Positions 7,614-17,668 of a stretch of 64,000 nt of DNA are shown piece after piece (within the stretch, counting starts at the first letter, position 1; every line of letters starts with the position of its first letter). The stretch comes from CALAGJ01 sp964293305 (lineage in GTDB: Bacteria; Bacteroidota; Bacteroidia; Chitinophagales; Chitinophagaceae), in assembly GCA_964293305.1 (NCBI GenBank), contig CAXYYO010000002.1:62001-126000 (forward strand), in the 5' to 3' direction. The position numbers and the translations under genes were made by a program. Under the pieces are notes generated by a model. That model searched no databases. It worked only from the letters and a program-made list of their open reading frames with translations, and was not told the origin of the DNA.

Positions 7614-9749
7614 ATGCAAGTAAAAAAGGATATTTTATGGCGGGTGTATCTATGCTATGTTATCATAGCTTTGATAGGTATTGCCGTTATAGGAAAAGCC
7701 TTTTATATACAACAGGTGCAGGGTGCTTTTTGGACCTCCAAAAGTGATAGCCTGCATACACGTGTAGAGCAATTGCACGCTGAAAGAGGTACCATATACA
7801 GCAGTGATGGAGAAATGCTAAGTACCAGTGTTCCTCAGTTTGATATTTATGTCGATTTTTCGGCAAATGGTTTAGTCCTTTTAAATACCGATCATAAGGA
7901 CAGTTTAAATGCAATGCTGGATTCGCTCAGTTATCATCTTAGCAATTTATTTAAAGATAAAACACAAGAAGAATATAAATCATTATTTGCAAAGGGTTTA
8001 AAAAAAGGAAACCGATATACTTCACTAAAAAAGAAAGTAAGTTTTGATCAATACCAACAATTGAAAACTTTCCCGTTGGTACGATTGGGAAAATATAAGA
8101 GCGGGTTTATCTATGATGTAAAAAACATCAGACTCAATCCCTATGATATGCTGGCATATCGCACAATTGGTTTGGATAGAATCAATGCCCAGAAAGTAGG
8201 GCTTGAGCAAACTTATGATACAGTACTTACAGGTACAGATGGTCAGCGTGTGGTGAGGTATATTTCAAAAGGAGTTTCTATACCAGTAGATGAAGAAATG
8301 CAGACCGATTCTAAGAATGGAAAAGATATTGTAACAACTATTGATACCCGTATACAGGAAATAGCAGAAAATGCTTTACTGAAAATGATGAAGAGCAATG
8401 AAGCTGAAAATGGTTGTGCCATTGTAATAGAAGTAGCCACAGGAAAAGTGAAAGCAATTGCTAATTTAGGGCGAAGGCCTTCCGGCGAATACTGGGAAGA
8501 TTTTAATTATGCGGTTTCTCCTTCCGAACCCGGTTCTACTTTTAAATTAGCTTCACTGATTTCTGTGATTGAAGATAAAAAATATACTATCAACAGTGCT
8601 GTAAATCTTCAAGGTGGTGTATGGAGTATAAATGGTAGAACGGTATATGATAGTGAGAAGCATGGTCTTCAAAATGTAAATGTAAAACGTGCCTTTGAGG
8701 TTAGTAGTAATGTAGGTATGGCAAAGTTGGTGTATAATAGTTATGCATCAAATCCAAGCCTTTTCATCAACCATCTCAGAAAGTTTAAAATGGATACCAC
8801 AACGGGTATAGACTTATATGGTGAGCGGCTTCCTGTTATTTATCAACCAAAATCAAAATACTGGAGTGCCACCACTTTGCCTTGGATGGCATTTGGTTAT
8901 AATATAGCAATTACACCCATGCACACAGCCATGTTGTATAATGCAGTGGCAAATAATGGCAAACTGATGAAACCATATTTGTTGGAATCAATCCAACAGG
9001 ATGGAAATATTCTTAAATCAAATAATGGCTCTGTAATCAGCGATAGTATATGTAGTGCCGCTACCTTATCTCAGGTACGAGCCTGCTTAGAAGGTGTATG
9101 TGCTGAGCCCGGTGCCACTGGCTTTAAATTATTTAAGGGTTCATTATATAAAGTGGCAGGAAAAACAGGTACGGCCTTAGTGGCTAATGGAAATAGGGGA
9201 TATACAGATCATATTTATCAATCATCATTTGCAGGATATTTTCCTGCGGATAATCCACAATACACCTGCGTGGTAGTCATAAAAAATAAACCACATGCTG
9301 TTTTGTTTTATGGCGCATCAGTAGCAGGCCCCGTGTTTAAAGAAATTGCTGATCGACTTGTAACCATGAATGTAAAACAGGCCGCAGGTCCACTTACTGC
9401 TGCTGTAAAATTTTCAGATAGTGCTTACTATAGTTATGCAGGAAAAGAAAATGATATTAAATATATTTTAAATGTAGTAAAACTACCTTACAGGGATTCC
9501 TCAATAACATCAGACAACTGGGCGGTGCTTTCAAAAAATAAGACTCAACCTGTGTTACAATCCAGACAGGCCAGCACTAAGCAAATGCCTCAGTTAAAAG
9601 GTTTGTCAGCAAAAGATGCGGTGTATCTCTGTGAAGTGGTAGGGCTTCAGGTACAAATAAAAGGGATGGGTAGAGTGGTTACACAATCTGTGGTAGCCGG
9701 CAGCCCCATTGCCCGTGGGCAACAAATAAAAATTGAATTAGGAAGCTAA
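7614..9749 (+). CDS. ftsI: Penicillin-binding protein, FtsI/SpoVD type with PASTA domain
   Basis: A 711-residue septal transpeptidase (class B PBP). An N-terminal membrane anchor (about 9-30) is followed by the dimerisation domain, the transpeptidase domain with S308-T-F-K311, the SSN motif (VSSNVGM) and K517-T-G-T, and a C-terminal PASTA domain (about 650-710, beginning MPQLKGLSAKDAV). It crosslinks peptidoglycan at the septum with FtsW. The PASTA tail makes it longer than E. coli FtsI. Its stop overlaps the murE start by 1 nt (TAATG). Confidence 0.95.
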   Translation: MQVKKDILWRVYLCYVIIALIGIAVIGKAFYIQQVQGAFWTSKSDSLHTRVEQLHAERGTIYSSDGEMLSTSVPQFDIYVDFSANGLVLLNTDHKDSLNAMLDSLSYHLSNLFKDKTQEEYKSLFAKGLKKGNRYTSLKKKVSFDQYQQLKTFPLVRLGKYKSGFIYDVKNIRLNPYDMLAYRTIGLDRINAQKVGLEQTYDTVLTGTDGQRVVRYISKGVSIPVDEEMQTDSKNGKDIVTTIDTRIQEIAENALLKMMKSNEAENGCAIVIEVATGKVKAIANLGRRPSGEYWEDFNYAVSPSEPGSTFKLASLISVIEDKKYTINSAVNLQGGVWSINGRTVYDSEKHGLQNVNVKRAFEVSSNVGMAKLVYNSYASNPSLFINHLRKFKMDTTTGIDLYGERLPVIYQPKSKYWSATTLPWMAFGYNIAITPMHTAMLYNAVANNGKLMKPYLLESIQQDGNILKSNNGSVISDSICSAATLSQVRACLEGVCAEPGATGFKLFKGSLYKVAGKTGTALVANGNRGYTDHIYQSSFAGYFPADNPQYTCVVVIKNKPHAVLFYGASVAGPVFKEIADRLVTMNVKQAAGPLTAAVKFSDSAYYSYAGKENDIKYILNVVKLPYRDSSITSDNWAVLSKNKTQPVLQSRQASTKQMPQLKGLSAKDAVYLCEVVGLQVQIKGMGRVVTQSVVAGSPIARGQQIKIELGS

Positions 9750-11212
9750 TGAAAAAGCTCAGTGATCTATTATACCAGGTGCGTTTGCTCTCAGTAAAGG
9801 GAGTAACTGATATAGTTATAAATGGTATTTGCATTGACTCAAGAAACACAGATACGGGTTTTTTATTTATAGCACAAAAAGGAGTACAGGCAGATGGTCA
9901 TTTGTTTATTACAAAAGCAATTGATACTGGTGCCATAGCTATTGTATGTGAGGAATTACCTTTTGCCCTGCGGGAAGGAGTTACTTATATACAAGTGCAA
10001 AATAGTTATGAAGCGGCGGCATATATAGCTCATACTTTTTACAACAATCCTTCACATGCATTAACCTTAGTGGGTGTAACCGGTACTAATGGTAAAACCA
10101 CTGTGGCTACATTATTGTACAAATTATATACTGGGCTCGGCTATCACTGTGGATTGATAAGTACTGTCGAAAATAAAATTGGCAGGGTCATAATACCAGC
10201 TACACATACCACCCCAGATGCGGTAAGCTTAAATGCATTACTCTATGATATGGTAGCCGCTGGATGCACACATGTATTTATGGAATGTAGCAGTCATGCC
10301 ATTCATCAGCATCGCATTACTGGGCTTCATTTTAAAGCAGCATTATTCACTAACATTACGCATGATCACTTAGATTATCATAAAACATTTGATGAATACA
10401 TTCGGGTTAAAAAAAGTTTTTTTGATACATTAAATGAAGATGCGGTTGCTATTTCAAACTTAGATGAAAAACGGGGTACTGTAATGTTACAAAATACCAA
10501 AGCACAAAAGAAATATTATGCTTTGAAAAACATGGCAGACTTCAAGGGAAAGATTCTTGAAAATGGACTTACAGGTCTTGTATTGGTAGTTAACGAAAGG
10601 GAAGTGCATTGCAGGCTCATCGGAGAATTTAATGCTTATAATTTACTGGCTGTTTATGGCGCAGCAATATCATTGGACGAAGCCCCGGATGAAGTACTAC
10701 TAGTGCTTAGCCGCTTAGAAGGTGCAGAAGGAAGATTTGATTATATCATCGGAAAAAATAATATCACTGGTATAATTGACTATGCACATACACCAGATGC
10801 ACTTTCGAATGTATTAACCACCATCCAGCAATTAAAGCAAGGAAATCAGCAAGTAATAACAGTGGTAGGTTGTGGTGGAGATAGGGATAATACCAAGCGA
10901 CCCATCATGGCTTTAGTAGCTGCAAATAATAGTGACAGGGTAATTCTTACCAATGATAATCCACGTACTGAAGAGCCGCTATCAATATTAGCACAAATGG
11001 AAGCGGGACTCAATTCATCCGGTAGAAGAAAAACGATTGTAATTCAAGATAGAAAAGAAGCTATACGTAATGCAATTGATGGCACAGAAAAAGATACAAT
11101 CATTTTAATAGCAGGAAAAGGGCACGAAAAATACCAAGAGATCAATGGTGTAAAATATCCCTTTGATGATAAGCAGATATTTATGGAATTAATGAGCGAA
11201 ACAACATTATAA
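9749..11212 (+). CDS. murE: UDP-N-acetylmuramoyl-tripeptide synthetase (meso-DAP adding)
   Basis: A 487-residue cytosolic Mur ligase that adds the third amino acid to UDP-MurNAc-dipeptide. The ATP loop GVTGTNGKTT lies near residues 108-117, followed by TTPDA, the ECSSHA.. region and the central DYAHTPDAL motif. The DNPRTEEP motif near 403-410 is the known signature for meso-diaminopimelate, so the peptidoglycan is predicted to be A1gamma type. murF, which usually follows, is not here; mraY comes next after 21 nt. Confidence 0.96.
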   Translation: MKKLSDLLYQVRLLSVKGVTDIVINGICIDSRNTDTGFLFIAQKGVQADGHLFITKAIDTGAIAIVCEELPFALREGVTYIQVQNSYEAAAYIAHTFYNNPSHALTLVGVTGTNGKTTVATLLYKLYTGLGYHCGLISTVENKIGRVIIPATHTTPDAVSLNALLYDMVAAGCTHVFMECSSHAIHQHRITGLHFKAALFTNITHDHLDYHKTFDEYIRVKKSFFDTLNEDAVAISNLDEKRGTVMLQNTKAQKKYYALKNMADFKGKILENGLTGLVLVVNEREVHCRLIGEFNAYNLLAVYGAAISLDEAPDEVLLVLSRLEGAEGRFDYIIGKNNITGIIDYAHTPDALSNVLTTIQQLKQGNQQVITVVGCGGDRDNTKRPIMALVAANNSDRVILTNDNPRTEEPLSILAQMEAGLNSSGRRKTIVIQDRKEAIRNAIDGTEKDTIILIAGKGHEKYQEINGVKYPFDDKQIFMELMSETTL

Positions 11213-11233
11213 AAAAGTATAGACGAAAAGAAA

Positions 11234-12544
11234 ATGTTATACGATTTATTTACATGGTTAAACAGACAGTTTGATATACCGGGAGCTAATCTCTTTGAGT
11301 ACATATCATTCCGTGTGGCTTTGGCAATGGTACTTTCATTGCTAATTGCAACTGTATTTGGACGTCGTATTATAGATTATTTAAAAGGAAGACAAATAGG
11401 AGAATCGGTTCGTGATCTTGGCCTTGCAGGCGAAATGCAAAAGAAAGGAACACCAACAATGGGTGGTATCATTATCCTACTGGCTATTATTATTCCAACA
11501 TTATTGTTAGCAGATCTGGACAAAGTGTATGTAAGGCTCATGCTGTTATGTACAGTCTGGTTAGGTGCAATTGGTTTTTTGGATGATTACTTAAAGCTGA
11601 AGGCAAGAAAGAAGGCATTGAGTGCAGGAGAAACTTATAAGAAAAAAGACAGCGATGGATTGGCTGGTGTATCAAAAATAATTGGGCAGGTTGGTCTTGG
11701 TTTAATTATAGGTGCTACTCTATATTTTAATGATAGTGTGGTGGCGGAAAGACAAGTGGATGATCTAAGCCCTGTTTCATATAATCTCCAGCCCGGTGAA
11801 AGTTTGAGGTTAGATAGTAACACCATAGTTAGAAATATAGATGGTGTGGAGCGCCGGTTTGAATTGGTAAAAAAACCAATTACAACTATTCCATTTGTAA
11901 AAGGAAACGAGTTTGATTATACAACGCTATTAAGCTGGGCAGGTCTTGAAGACTATACATGGATTTTGTATATTCTTATAGTAACGTTTATAATAACCGC
12001 TGTATCAAATGGGGCAAATATTACTGATGGCATTGATGGTATGGCTGGCGGTGTAAGTGCCATAATTGGTGCCGGTATCGGTATATTTATATATGTAAGT
12101 GGCAACTACCGTTTTGCTGATTACCTCAACATTATGTATATACCCAACCTGGGGGAGTTGTCCATATTTATAAGTGCATTTGTGGGAGCATGTATAGGAT
12201 TCTTATGGTATAATGTTTACCCGGCTCAGGTCTTTATGGGTGATACCGGTAGTTTGGCATTGGGTGGCATTATAGCATCACTTTCCATCATTGTAAGGAA
12301 AGAATTACTTATACCTATATTCTGTAGTATTTTTTTAATAGAACTGCTTAGTGTTATATCTCAAGTGAGTTATTTCAAATACACAAAGAAAAAATATGGT
12401 GAGGGTAAACGCATTTTTCTCATGAGTCCGCTGCACCATCATTATCAGAAGAAAGGTTATCACGAAAATAAGATTGTAATGCGTTTTTGGATATTAACCA
12501 TCATCAGTGTACTCATGGCCATTGTAACATTAAAAATACGTTAG
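11234..12544 (+). CDS. mraY: Phospho-N-acetylmuramoyl-pentapeptide-transferase
   Basis: A 436-residue polytopic membrane enzyme that attaches phospho-MurNAc-pentapeptide to undecaprenyl phosphate, forming lipid I. The GTPTMGG, FLDDYLKL, NITDGIDGMAGG, FMGDTGSLALGG and SPLHHHYQKKG motifs contain the catalytic aspartates and the uridine site. It is longer than the roughly 360 residues of E. coli MraY because of a hydrophilic insert near residues 165-235, typical of Bacteroidota. murD begins 14 nt downstream. Confidence 0.97.
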   Translation: MLYDLFTWLNRQFDIPGANLFEYISFRVALAMVLSLLIATVFGRRIIDYLKGRQIGESVRDLGLAGEMQKKGTPTMGGIIILLAIIIPTLLLADLDKVYVRLMLLCTVWLGAIGFLDDYLKLKARKKALSAGETYKKKDSDGLAGVSKIIGQVGLGLIIGATLYFNDSVVAERQVDDLSPVSYNLQPGESLRLDSNTIVRNIDGVERRFELVKKPITTIPFVKGNEFDYTTLLSWAGLEDYTWILYILIVTFIITAVSNGANITDGIDGMAGGVSAIIGAGIGIFIYVSGNYRFADYLNIMYIPNLGELSIFISAFVGACIGFLWYNVYPAQVFMGDTGSLALGGIIASLSIIVRKELLIPIFCSIFLIELLSVISQVSYFKYTKKKYGEGKRIFLMSPLHHHYQKKGYHENKIVMRFWILTIISVLMAIVTLKIR

Positions 12545-12558
12545 TGAAACAAATACCA

Positions 12559-13908
12559 ATGAAACACAACAAGAATTTTATAGTGCTGGGTGGGGGAGAA
12601 AGCGGTGTTGGTGCTGCTATGCTTGCCCAGCAAAATGGATATAATGTTTTTGTAAGTGATGCAGGAGTTATCAAAGACCATTACAAACAAACACTCATTG
12701 AACATCATATTGAATTTGAATCAGGAAATCATGATGAAATAAGAATCCTGCAGGCTGATGAAATTATGAAAAGCCCCGGCATACCGGAAAAAAACGAACT
12801 GGTAAAAAAAATAAAGGCAAAGCAGATTCCAATTATCAGTGAAATAGAATTGGCATACAGATACAAGGGAGATAGTAAAATCATTGCAATTACCGGTAGT
12901 AATGGCAAGAGTACCTGTACCTCCCTCATCCATCATATCTGCAAGCAAGCTGGCTTTGATTGTGCGCTTGTGGGCAATATCGGTATTTCATTTGCCGCAC
13001 AGGTAGCATTGAATCCAAAGCCTTTGTATGTGGCTGAAATAAGCTCTTTTCAATATGATGATATTCAAACATTTCGAGCTGATATCAATGTGTTGTTAAA
13101 CATCACAGAAGATCATTTGGACCGTTATGATTACAAATTTGAGAATTATATCAGCAGTAAATTTCGGATGGTGAAAAACCTGCTGCCTGATGATATATTT
13201 ATTTATTGTGCAGATGATGAAGTAATTATGAATCGTCTGCAAAAAACGCATTTGAATACTACTAATACATTACCATTTTCTATGAGGCAAGAACAAACAA
13301 AAGGCGCATACATCAAAGGAGATCGTATGATGCTAAGGGTACAGGAAGAGCGCATGAGTATGAGCATTCATGACTTCGCTTTAAAAGGAAAACATAACCA
13401 ACAAAATACTATGGCAGCAGGCATTGCCGCATCATCACTCGGCATTCGAAAGGACAAAATAAGAGAGTCAGTAGCTGACTTTCATGGCCTAGAACATCGT
13501 ATGGAATATGTAGCTACAGTACGTGGCGTTGATTTTATAAATGACAGTAAAGCAACCAATGTAAACAGCACTTGGTATGCATTGGAAAATATGCAAAAAC
13601 CTGTAGTACTCATACTTGGTGGAGTAGATAAAGGGAATGATTACAGTACATTAGAAGGGCTGGTAGAAGACAAGGTAAAGGCCATTGTTTGTATGGGTAT
13701 GGATAATGCAAAAATTCATACAGCCTTTAATAGTAAAATAAAAAAAATAGTAGATACACAGTCTGCTGATGCTGCCGTAAAAGCTGCATTTAGGTTAGCT
13801 GAAAAAGGTGATGTGATTTTGCTAAGCCCCGCATGTGCATCATTTGATTTATTTAAAAATTATGAGGATAGGGGCACCCAGTTTAAGCAAGTGGTGAAAG
13901 ACCTTTGA
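12559..13908 (+). CDS. murD: UDP-N-acetylmuramoylalanine--D-glutamate ligase
   Basis: A 449-residue cytosolic Mur ligase that adds D-glutamate to UDP-MurNAc-L-Ala. The N-terminal nucleotide-binding fold (LGGGESGVGAA), ATP loop ITGSNGKST (about 111-119), NITEDHLDRY and NDSKATN motifs, and a C-terminal LLSPACASFD are intact. ATG 12559 is chosen because it puts MKHNKNFIVLGGG at the start; a GTG at 12544 overlapping the mraY stop is the alternative, and a frame beginning at 12487 is unlikely. Confidence 0.95.
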   Translation: MKHNKNFIVLGGGESGVGAAMLAQQNGYNVFVSDAGVIKDHYKQTLIEHHIEFESGNHDEIRILQADEIMKSPGIPEKNELVKKIKAKQIPIISEIELAYRYKGDSKIIAITGSNGKSTCTSLIHHICKQAGFDCALVGNIGISFAAQVALNPKPLYVAEISSFQYDDIQTFRADINVLLNITEDHLDRYDYKFENYISSKFRMVKNLLPDDIFIYCADDEVIMNRLQKTHLNTTNTLPFSMRQEQTKGAYIKGDRMMLRVQEERMSMSIHDFALKGKHNQQNTMAAGIAASSLGIRKDKIRESVADFHGLEHRMEYVATVRGVDFINDSKATNVNSTWYALENMQKPVVLILGGVDKGNDYSTLEGLVEDKVKAIVCMGMDNAKIHTAFNSKIKKIVDTQSADAAVKAAFRLAEKGDVILLSPACASFDLFKNYEDRGTQFKQVVKDL

Positions 13909-13935
13909 TACAAAATATAAAATTATATTTAATAA

Positions 13936-15207
13936 ATGTTTGGCCAGTTAAAAGATGAATTATTTGCTCAAATGCCTATTGCGCAAGGCATAAGGACTAG
14001 TGTGCTTGATAAGGCAAGAGGCGATAAGTACATTTGGGGCATCCTGCTCCTACTGGTCGTTATATCACTACTGGTAGTATATAGTGCAACAAATTCTCTG
14101 GCCTATAAGTACTATGAAGGCAATAACTCTGTTTACCTGTTTAGACAAATTTCGTTTACTATAATTGGTATTTTATTGGTGTATTTTTTGCACCGGGTCA
14201 ACTATATTTTCTATTCAAGAATTTCAGTTATTCTGTATCTCATTTCGATTCCTTTATTGGTCTATACATTATTTTTTGGTGTGGAAATTAATGATGCAAA
14301 TCGATGGATCAGGCTGCCTGTACTCAATCTTTCTTTTCAAACCAGCGACTTTGCAAAGCTTGCTTTGTTCATGTATTTATCCCGTCAATTGAGTCGCAGT
14401 CAAGATAATATAAAAGATTTTAAAAAAGGATTTCTACCCCTGTTTATCCCTGTTGCTATTACATGTGTGCTCATAATGCCGGCAAACTTATCAAATGCAT
14501 TACTCACTGGTGCCACATCTATGCTCCTCATGTTTATTGGGAGGGTTTCAGTAAAGCATATTGCATTAGTGTTTGCGGTTGCTATGATACCTGTACTCAT
14601 CATTATTGCCATTGCTGTAAGTACCCATCAAAATGATAAAGCTGATGTATCTGCACTCACATCTTTGGGTCGTGTGGGCACATGGGTAAGCCGTGTACAA
14701 GATTTTATGTATAGTGATAAGGAAGATATTACTTACCAAGTGCAACAGGCGAATATTGCAATTGCAAACGGCGGCATTTTTGTTGGCTTAGGCCCGGGAA
14801 ATAGTAGGGCACGAAATTATTTGCCGCAGGCCTACAACGATAGTATCTATGCCATCATCATTGAAGAATATGGATTGTTTGGTGGTGCTGTGGTGGTGTT
14901 TTTATACCTGCTATTTTTATATAGATGTATTGGCATTTTCAAAAAATGTCCTTACGCATTTGGGGCATTTCTTTCACTGGCACTCAGTTTTACTTTGGTT
15001 ATACAAGCCATGGCTAATATGGCTGTAAATGTAGGCCTCTTGCCCGTTACAGGGGTTACTCTACCGCTCATTAGTATGGGTGGCACTTCCTTGCTATTTA
15101 CTTGTGCAGCCATTGGTATTATACTAAGTGTAGCAAGAAATATAGAACAAATTGAAACCCAGCCAGCGTCTAGTGCTGTGGCAGATAAAACCAATGCAAC
15201 CACATGA
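13936..15207 (+). CDS. ftsW: Peptidoglycan glycosyltransferase FtsW (SEDS family)
   Basis: A 423-residue membrane protein with about ten hydrophobic spans. Features of SEDS polymerases include DANRWIRLP, the SDFAKLAL segment, NGGIFVGLGPGNSR, DSIYAIIIEEYGL and the C-terminal PLISMGGTSLL motif. It polymerises lipid II at the septum with FtsI. Position between murD and murG supports FtsW over RodA. The N-terminus is longer than usual, with about 30 hydrophilic residues before the first span. Its stop overlaps the murG start by 4 nt (ATGA). Confidence 0.95.
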   Translation: MFGQLKDELFAQMPIAQGIRTSVLDKARGDKYIWGILLLLVVISLLVVYSATNSLAYKYYEGNNSVYLFRQISFTIIGILLVYFLHRVNYIFYSRISVILYLISIPLLVYTLFFGVEINDANRWIRLPVLNLSFQTSDFAKLALFMYLSRQLSRSQDNIKDFKKGFLPLFIPVAITCVLIMPANLSNALLTGATSMLLMFIGRVSVKHIALVFAVAMIPVLIIIAIAVSTHQNDKADVSALTSLGRVGTWVSRVQDFMYSDKEDITYQVQQANIAIANGGIFVGLGPGNSRARNYLPQAYNDSIYAIIIEEYGLFGGAVVVFLYLLFLYRCIGIFKKCPYAFGAFLSLALSFTLVIQAMANMAVNVGLLPVTGVTLPLISMGGTSLLFTCAAIGIILSVARNIEQIETQPASSAVADKTNATT

Positions 15208-16295
15208 ATAAAAAAATAATCATAGCAGGCGGTGGCACTGGCGGGCATATATTTCCAGCTATTGCTATTGCCAATGCACTCAGCGCAAAAGAGCCATCTA
15301 TTGAACTACTTTTTGTAGGTGCAAAGGGTAAGATGGAAATGGAAAAAGTGCCGCAAGCAGGATATAAAATTAAAGGAATTGATATAGCAGGATTTGAGAG
15401 AAATTCCCTCCTAAAAAATATTTCACTACCCTATAAACTCCTAAAAAGTTTTGTACAGGTAAGCAATATTTTGTCATCTTTTAAGCCGCATGCTGTCATT
15501 GGTGTGGGTGGCTATTCTAGCTATCCGGTGTTGAGGTATGCACAAGCTTTAAAAATTCCAACCTTTATACATGAAAGCAATTCGTTTGCAGGAAAGAGTA
15601 ATATGTTACTTGGAAAAAAAGCCACAAAAGTTTTTGTGAATAGTGAGGGAATGGAGCAATTTTTTCCTGCTGATAAAATAATCATTACGGGCAATCCGGT
15701 AAGAAGCAGTATTGCCAATGCAAATACTTCAAGAGAAGCTGCTTTGCAATCTTTTGGTTTAGTGCCAGATAAAAAAACGATTCTTGTATTAGGAGGTAGC
15801 CTTGGTGCAAGAAGTATCAATGAGGTAGTGGCTACACATGCTCATGAATTTGAATCTCTGCAATTACAACTGATTTGGCAAACAGGTAAATCAACTGCTG
15901 CCACATATATAGAAAGAGGAAAGCCCTGGACGAATATTTATGTTAGTGATTTTATTTCAGATATGGCAGCCGCTTATGCTGCCGCCGATGTAGTAATAAG
16001 CCGCTCCGGAGCTATGGCCGTTACAGAACTTTGTGTAGTAGCAAAGCCTGTCATATTTGTGCCATTCCCATTTGCAGCTGAAGATCATCAAACCGTAAAT
16101 GCACAGCATTTGGTTCAAAGAAATGCAGCACAACTAATAACTGATGATGATGCAAAAACAAAATTGTTTGCTGCAGCTGTCAATCTGGTTAAAGATGAAG
16201 CATTACAAAAAGAGTATAAAACGAATATAGCTACACTGGCAGTGGCCAATGCAGACCAAAAAATAGCAACAGAAATATTACAGTCCATAGCATGA
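15204..16295 (+). CDS. murG: UDP-GlcNAc:lipid I N-acetylglucosaminyltransferase
   Basis: A 363-residue GT28 enzyme on the inner face of the membrane that turns lipid I into lipid II. The N-terminal GGGTGGHIFPA loop, the HESNSFAG motif, GGSLGARSIN at the start of the C-terminal Rossmann domain, and the SRSGAMAVTEL/PFAAEDHQ donor-binding region are intact. Length is normal. It overlaps ftsW at its start and murC at its end by 4 nt each, a pattern of strong translational coupling. Confidence 0.97.
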   Translation: MNKKIIIAGGGTGGHIFPAIAIANALSAKEPSIELLFVGAKGKMEMEKVPQAGYKIKGIDIAGFERNSLLKNISLPYKLLKSFVQVSNILSSFKPHAVIGVGGYSSYPVLRYAQALKIPTFIHESNSFAGKSNMLLGKKATKVFVNSEGMEQFFPADKIIITGNPVRSSIANANTSREAALQSFGLVPDKKTILVLGGSLGARSINEVVATHAHEFESLQLQLIWQTGKSTAATYIERGKPWTNIYVSDFISDMAAAYAAADVVISRSGAMAVTELCVVAKPVIFVPFPFAAEDHQTVNAQHLVQRNAAQLITDDDAKTKLFAAAVNLVKDEALQKEYKTNIATLAVANADQKIATEILQSIA

Positions 16296-17668
16296 GTAAA
16301 GTACAAAACATATCAACCATATATTTTATAGGCATAGGCGGTATTGGCATGAGTGCTTTGGCCCGCTATTTTCATGCTAAAGGTTGCCATGTATCTGGTT
16401 ATGATCGTACTCCTACTTCATTAACCAAAACGCTTGAAGCTATTGGCATTGCAGTACATTATGAAGAAAATATTGACGCAATACCTGCACGTCCTGATGC
16501 GGTTGTATATACTCCAGCCATTCCAAAAGATAGTAAAGAGCTACAATATGTAAGGGATAAAAATTATTTGGTAGTAAAACGTAGTGATGTACTTCAATGG
16601 ATAACTGAAGATGCTTTTAATGTATGTATTGGTGGCACACACGGTAAAACAACGGTTACCTCCATGGTGGCACATATACTGCGTGACTCAGGTTATGGTT
16701 GCAATGCTTTTCTGGGTGGTATAGCCGCAAACTATCACACAAATTTTTGGAGTCATGAAAGAAATGTTTGTGTAGTAGAAGCTGATGAATATGATAGAAG
16801 TTTTTTAAAACTTTCTCCGGATATAGCAATTGTAACTGCTACAGATCCGGATCACTTGGATATTTATGGCACAGCACAGGAAGTAGAAAATGCATTTATA
16901 CAATTTGCCCGGAGGGTAAAACCAGATGGCGTTGTAATACATAAATATGGATTGAATCGTAGTGAAGAAATGCAGGCTACACATACATATAGTTATGCAC
17001 GTGCCAATGAACATGCAGGAGTGCATGCTGCTGATATACGTGTATTAGATGGCGCTTATCATTACAATGTATTGAGTGCACATTGGCAATTGTATGATGT
17101 GGTATTGAATATGGGTGGGTTGCATAATGTGGAAAATAGTATTGCTGCTATTACAGTGGCAAAACATATTGGCATAGCGGATGAACAAATAAAAGAGGCA
17201 CTTAAAAATTTCAAAGGTGTGCGGCGTAGGTTCGAAAAAATATTACCCGAAGGGGAAAATAAAAAACCTGTTTTGATTGATGACTATGCCCACCACCCAG
17301 AGGAGTTGAATGCATTGATAACAGGCATCAGAAGCTTGTATGGCACTGCGAAATGTACAGTTATATTTCAACCACATTTATACTCACGCACAAAGGATCA
17401 GGCAGATGGATTTGCGGCAAGTTTAGATGCGGCAGATGAAATTGTTTTGTTACCTATTTATCCTGCAAGAGAGCTACCGATTGAAGGAGTAAGTAGTGAA
17501 ATGATTGCGGCACGCATGCAAAATAAAAATGTAAGTATAGTAGAAAAAGATGATTTACTTCAGTGGATTATTACACATAAACCTGGGCTTGTTGTAATGT
17601 GTGGTGCCGGTGATATTGATGCATGGGTATTACCAGTAAAAGAAATAATGGGAGGGCTTACAATATGA
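16292..17668 (+). CDS. murC: UDP-N-acetylmuramate--L-alanine ligase
   Basis: A 458-residue cytosolic Mur ligase that starts the peptide stem by adding L-alanine to UDP-MurNAc. The nucleotide-binding FIGIGGIGMSALA start, ATP loop GGTHGKTTV, EADEYDRSFL, and C-terminal DDYAHHPEEL and FQPHLYSRT motifs are intact. Here, as in related genomes, murC follows murG rather than preceding ddl. ATGA overlaps are present at both ends, with murG upstream and ftsQ downstream. Confidence 0.97.
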   Translation: MSKVQNISTIYFIGIGGIGMSALARYFHAKGCHVSGYDRTPTSLTKTLEAIGIAVHYEENIDAIPARPDAVVYTPAIPKDSKELQYVRDKNYLVVKRSDVLQWITEDAFNVCIGGTHGKTTVTSMVAHILRDSGYGCNAFLGGIAANYHTNFWSHERNVCVVEADEYDRSFLKLSPDIAIVTATDPDHLDIYGTAQEVENAFIQFARRVKPDGVVIHKYGLNRSEEMQATHTYSYARANEHAGVHAADIRVLDGAYHYNVLSAHWQLYDVVLNMGGLHNVENSIAAITVAKHIGIADEQIKEALKNFKGVRRRFEKILPEGENKKPVLIDDYAHHPEELNALITGIRSLYGTAKCTVIFQPHLYSRTKDQADGFAASLDAADEIVLLPIYPARELPIEGVSSEMIAARMQNKNVSIVEKDDLLQWIITHKPGLVVMCGAGDIDAWVLPVKEIMGGLTI